Part shown: piece after piece, positions 62,005 to 64,000 of the stretch | Numbering within the stretch: the stretch's first letter is position 1 | Layout: each line of letters opens with the position of its first letter | Position numbers and translations under genes: made by a program | Notes under the pieces: model-generated | Seen by the model: only the letters and a program-made list of their open reading frames with translations | Databases searched by the model: none | What the model was told of the DNA's origin: nothing | Assembly (NCBI RefSeq): GCF_040412425.1 | Contig: NC_089777.1 | Coordinates: 30,275,037 to 30,339,036, forward strand | Origin: Macrobrachium rosenbergii | Taxonomy: Eukaryota; Arthropoda; Malacostraca; Decapoda; Palaemonidae | DNA length: 64,000 bases | Reading direction: 5' to 3'

Positions 62005-62139
62005 TCATCCCCAGCATAAATTATCTTACAATAACGTGATGGGGGAAGGGGGGGGGGAAGCAAGCAAAACTAAATGCAAGCAATGAAAACAATGTTTTAC
62101 TCTTTGAAGAATCTAAAACAAAGTCTCAAATTCTTTTAG
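61788..62139. repeat. 187-bp tandem duplication: (GA)n plus ~135-bp body, two copies
   Basis: AATATTCATCCCCAGCATAA starts at 61813 and again at 62000. Both bodies run through AATAACGTGATGGGG and CAAGCAATGAAAACAATG to AAATTCTTTTAG. Each is preceded by a GA tract (61788-61811 and 61944-61999). Differences are few: longer G runs (near 62041-62057) and AGAAAAAG/AAAACAAAG in copy 2. Confidence 0.95.
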
Positions 62140-64000
62140 GATGACTAAAGTTATGAATGTGAAATAGTCGAAAATAAAATGTAAGTAGTAAATAAAACTA
62201 ATAAAGCGACTCTAACTAATTTCCCAGCCGAGACGAGACTGCATCACCACCATAATGCGTCCTAATTACTTCATATTTCCAGAGCCATAAAATACATCCA
62301 AACAAAAAGTCCTCCCGAAGAACCCGCATTCCGAAGAGTGCCAGGGCATAACCGAAAACTTGGCCCATCATCAACTTAGTACGTGTGGGCCCGCCCATAT
62401 CCCATCCACGGCACCGAGCCCACACAGCCCATCCGCCCACACTCGCCACCCTCCCACCCAATGGGCGCACGAGTCGTGAGAGCAGTCCGTGTAGAGAGAG
62501 TGGCAGGCCGTTATTACCAAACACTCAAATTAATTTATGGACACACGAGCGGCCAGCCCACACTACCAACCAGCTTGTTATGTACGCCCCAGATGTGTAC
62601 ACCACCCCTGCACGTATGTATACTTTCGTGTGCGCTCACCACCGCAAAAATACACACTTATGTCTGCGAGAAAACACTCGGCTGCTAGTGCAGTGTCTTA
62701 ATGCAGAGGAATCATGCACTCACTGGTACATATCAGTAATTGTGAAAAAGGAAGGACGCTTGTTCATTAGGGCAAATTTGCTCTTCTCGAAAACAACAGA
62801 AGGGACTTTTAAGCAAAGACTTAATTTTAATAGCAATCCTTCCCGGTGCTTGATATCAGAACGAAAAAGGCAACATTGTGATCTCGTGCATGTCATCAGC
62901 ATAAAAATCTTGAGTACCTCTTTATTGGCGATATAAGAATGAAAAATATCACGCTGTCATAACATTCAATAACTAAGCAGAAATAAAACTTATGTTCCAA
63001 ATTAGCTGAAAGAGAATCTGATTCAAGTTTCTCTTTAATTCAAGAGGATGTACAAGAGCTGTCAGCAAAACTTAAAATTATCTCGGCTAATCACTTTAGT
63101 ACTCGCAAAACCTCAATTACCAAGAGGGAGAAAAAAAAGATACAAAAACCTCTCCAAAGAGAGAGCCTGGACGAACATTGAAAAAGATAAATAAATAAAA
63201 AAAAACCTGCCAACAAGGAAAACTGGGAACTAGCGAAAATTACCCAATTTAACATCCTGAAAGTTCGGAGTATTCTCTAGAAGAAGATGGAAAACTCTAC
63301 AGTTAAGATATTCTTTGCTCATACTAAATCTTAATACAAGTCGCCCCATAAACTAGTTCCCCAGATAAAATTATGCTGTATACTTTTATATCAGTCCAGG
63401 AGTCTCCAGCAGCTAGGGTTTTTCAGCAATCAGCGACGTCAATAACCCAGTTGAAGTTAAATAATGTCCACGAAACTGAACGAAAACTGAATTTACTATT
63501 ATCTCTAGATTAGAGGTTTCTGAATACTTTCTTTGTGAATTAAAGAATCTGTTGCTCCTCAGACCAAAACTTAACTTTCAAATTATTCACAAATTCTCGT
63601 TTTACATAAAAAATCACTTTTGTTCATCCATTCGAATGACATGCTTTAAGTAAGCGCGATTATTCGTTCAACATAAAATATTAAATTGCAAATGTTCACT
63701 CTGAATAATTACAAAATTTAGACAGAAGTCACACGAAATTATAAACTGATCTTTCGTGGCAGGGGTATTTCAAGAAGTGCAAACTCCACTGCTAAAAGAG
63801 AATGGTTAACATCAGCGACTTGAATGCTAAATCATCTCTAACTCATCACAGCAACCAAAACGAACGGAACAGATCTGTACAAAATGAGAAAACATGACCA
63901 CAGTAAAAGATCCCGTCCCACTAACTGATAAAACATCGTTCGAAGACTCAACTGACCGAGGACTTCTAAAGTGCTCCAAGTGTTTCAGATAAAATTATTT

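Larger units (their letters stand above)
57060..64000. other. no recognised gene; microsatellites and a recent duplication
   Basis: AT-rich. A CpG- and proline-codon-rich patch at 62220-62700 supports a 183-codon plus frame (62385-62936) and a 102-codon minus frame, neither with a recognised domain. A GC-richer patch at 59584-59800 has anonymous frames on both strands. The last kilobase shows nothing. Confidence 0.4.

Noticed and set aside
62385..62936. 183-codon frame, the longest in the window
   Set aside because: It lies in a CpG/proline-codon-rich patch that lowers stop density. No domain, no splice context and no family recognised.

Overview
This window looks like non-coding arthropod DNA, most likely from a decapod crustacean. 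The evidence is an AT-rich background, 18 (GA)n and several (CT)n microsatellites of 30-80 bp, dispersed retroposons and LINE 3' ends of types I know from shrimp and crab sequence (from memory, not a search), and short exons with arthropod-like splice sites. There are no operons, no long uninterrupted genes, no rRNA and no stand-alone tRNA gene. Most reading frames of 60-180 codons are low-complexity translations (Glu-Arg, Ser-Leu, Tyr-Ile runs) or lie inside repeats.

Genes. One exon is convincing: 4546-4635 on the minus strand encodes 30 residues of an ankyrin repeat (TALHWAAKHG ... VEINARS). It resembles the SOWAH (sosondowah) ankyrin family and is flanked by a good acceptor and a donor. 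Much of the window may therefore be intron or 5' flank of a minus-strand gene that continues past position 1. Weaker splice-bounded candidate exons are given at 354-432, 4182-4267, 10497-10594, 23077-23127 and 36043-36155 (minus), and 33743-33821 and 55153-55250 (plus). None of these has a recognised domain.

Mobile DNA. Nine copies of one ~300-bp retroposon lie at about 9.4, 9.7, 12.1, 19.2, 28.9, 38.4, 43.8, 54.0 and 56.8 kb. All nine are in the same orientation. Several have flanking direct repeats, and most carry a conserved terminal hairpin and a variable pentanucleotide tail. A separate tRNA-headed SINE at 48.4 kb has a perfect 15-bp target-site duplication; a reverse-strand tail fragment of it lies at 19.0 kb. 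LINE 3' ends with trinucleotide tails occur at 1-115, 34.5-35.0 kb (with remnants of the C-terminal coding region) and 46.06-46.14 kb. A further dispersed repeat lies at 56.46-56.71 kb.

Tandem DNA. The largest structure is a 3.5-kb array of a 26-bp unit at 24.86-28.38 kb, with variant blocks, a 78-bp trimer pattern and internal segmental duplications. A smaller array at 1838-2011 has three 58-bp units, each with an inverted repeat. Local duplications occur at 4.4, 7.7, 12.9, 18.6, 47.3, 52.4 and 61.8 kb.

Possible regulation. A GC-rich patch at 17.7-18.5 kb joins GA and GGA tracts to an E-box and four CCAAT/ATTGG boxes. TATA-like sequences stand near 2252 and 37207. I see no new defence, biosynthetic or enzymatic system; the novelty lies in the repeats and in a duplicated ~60-codon frame at 54.45 and 56.21 kb that seems to diverge under coding constraint.
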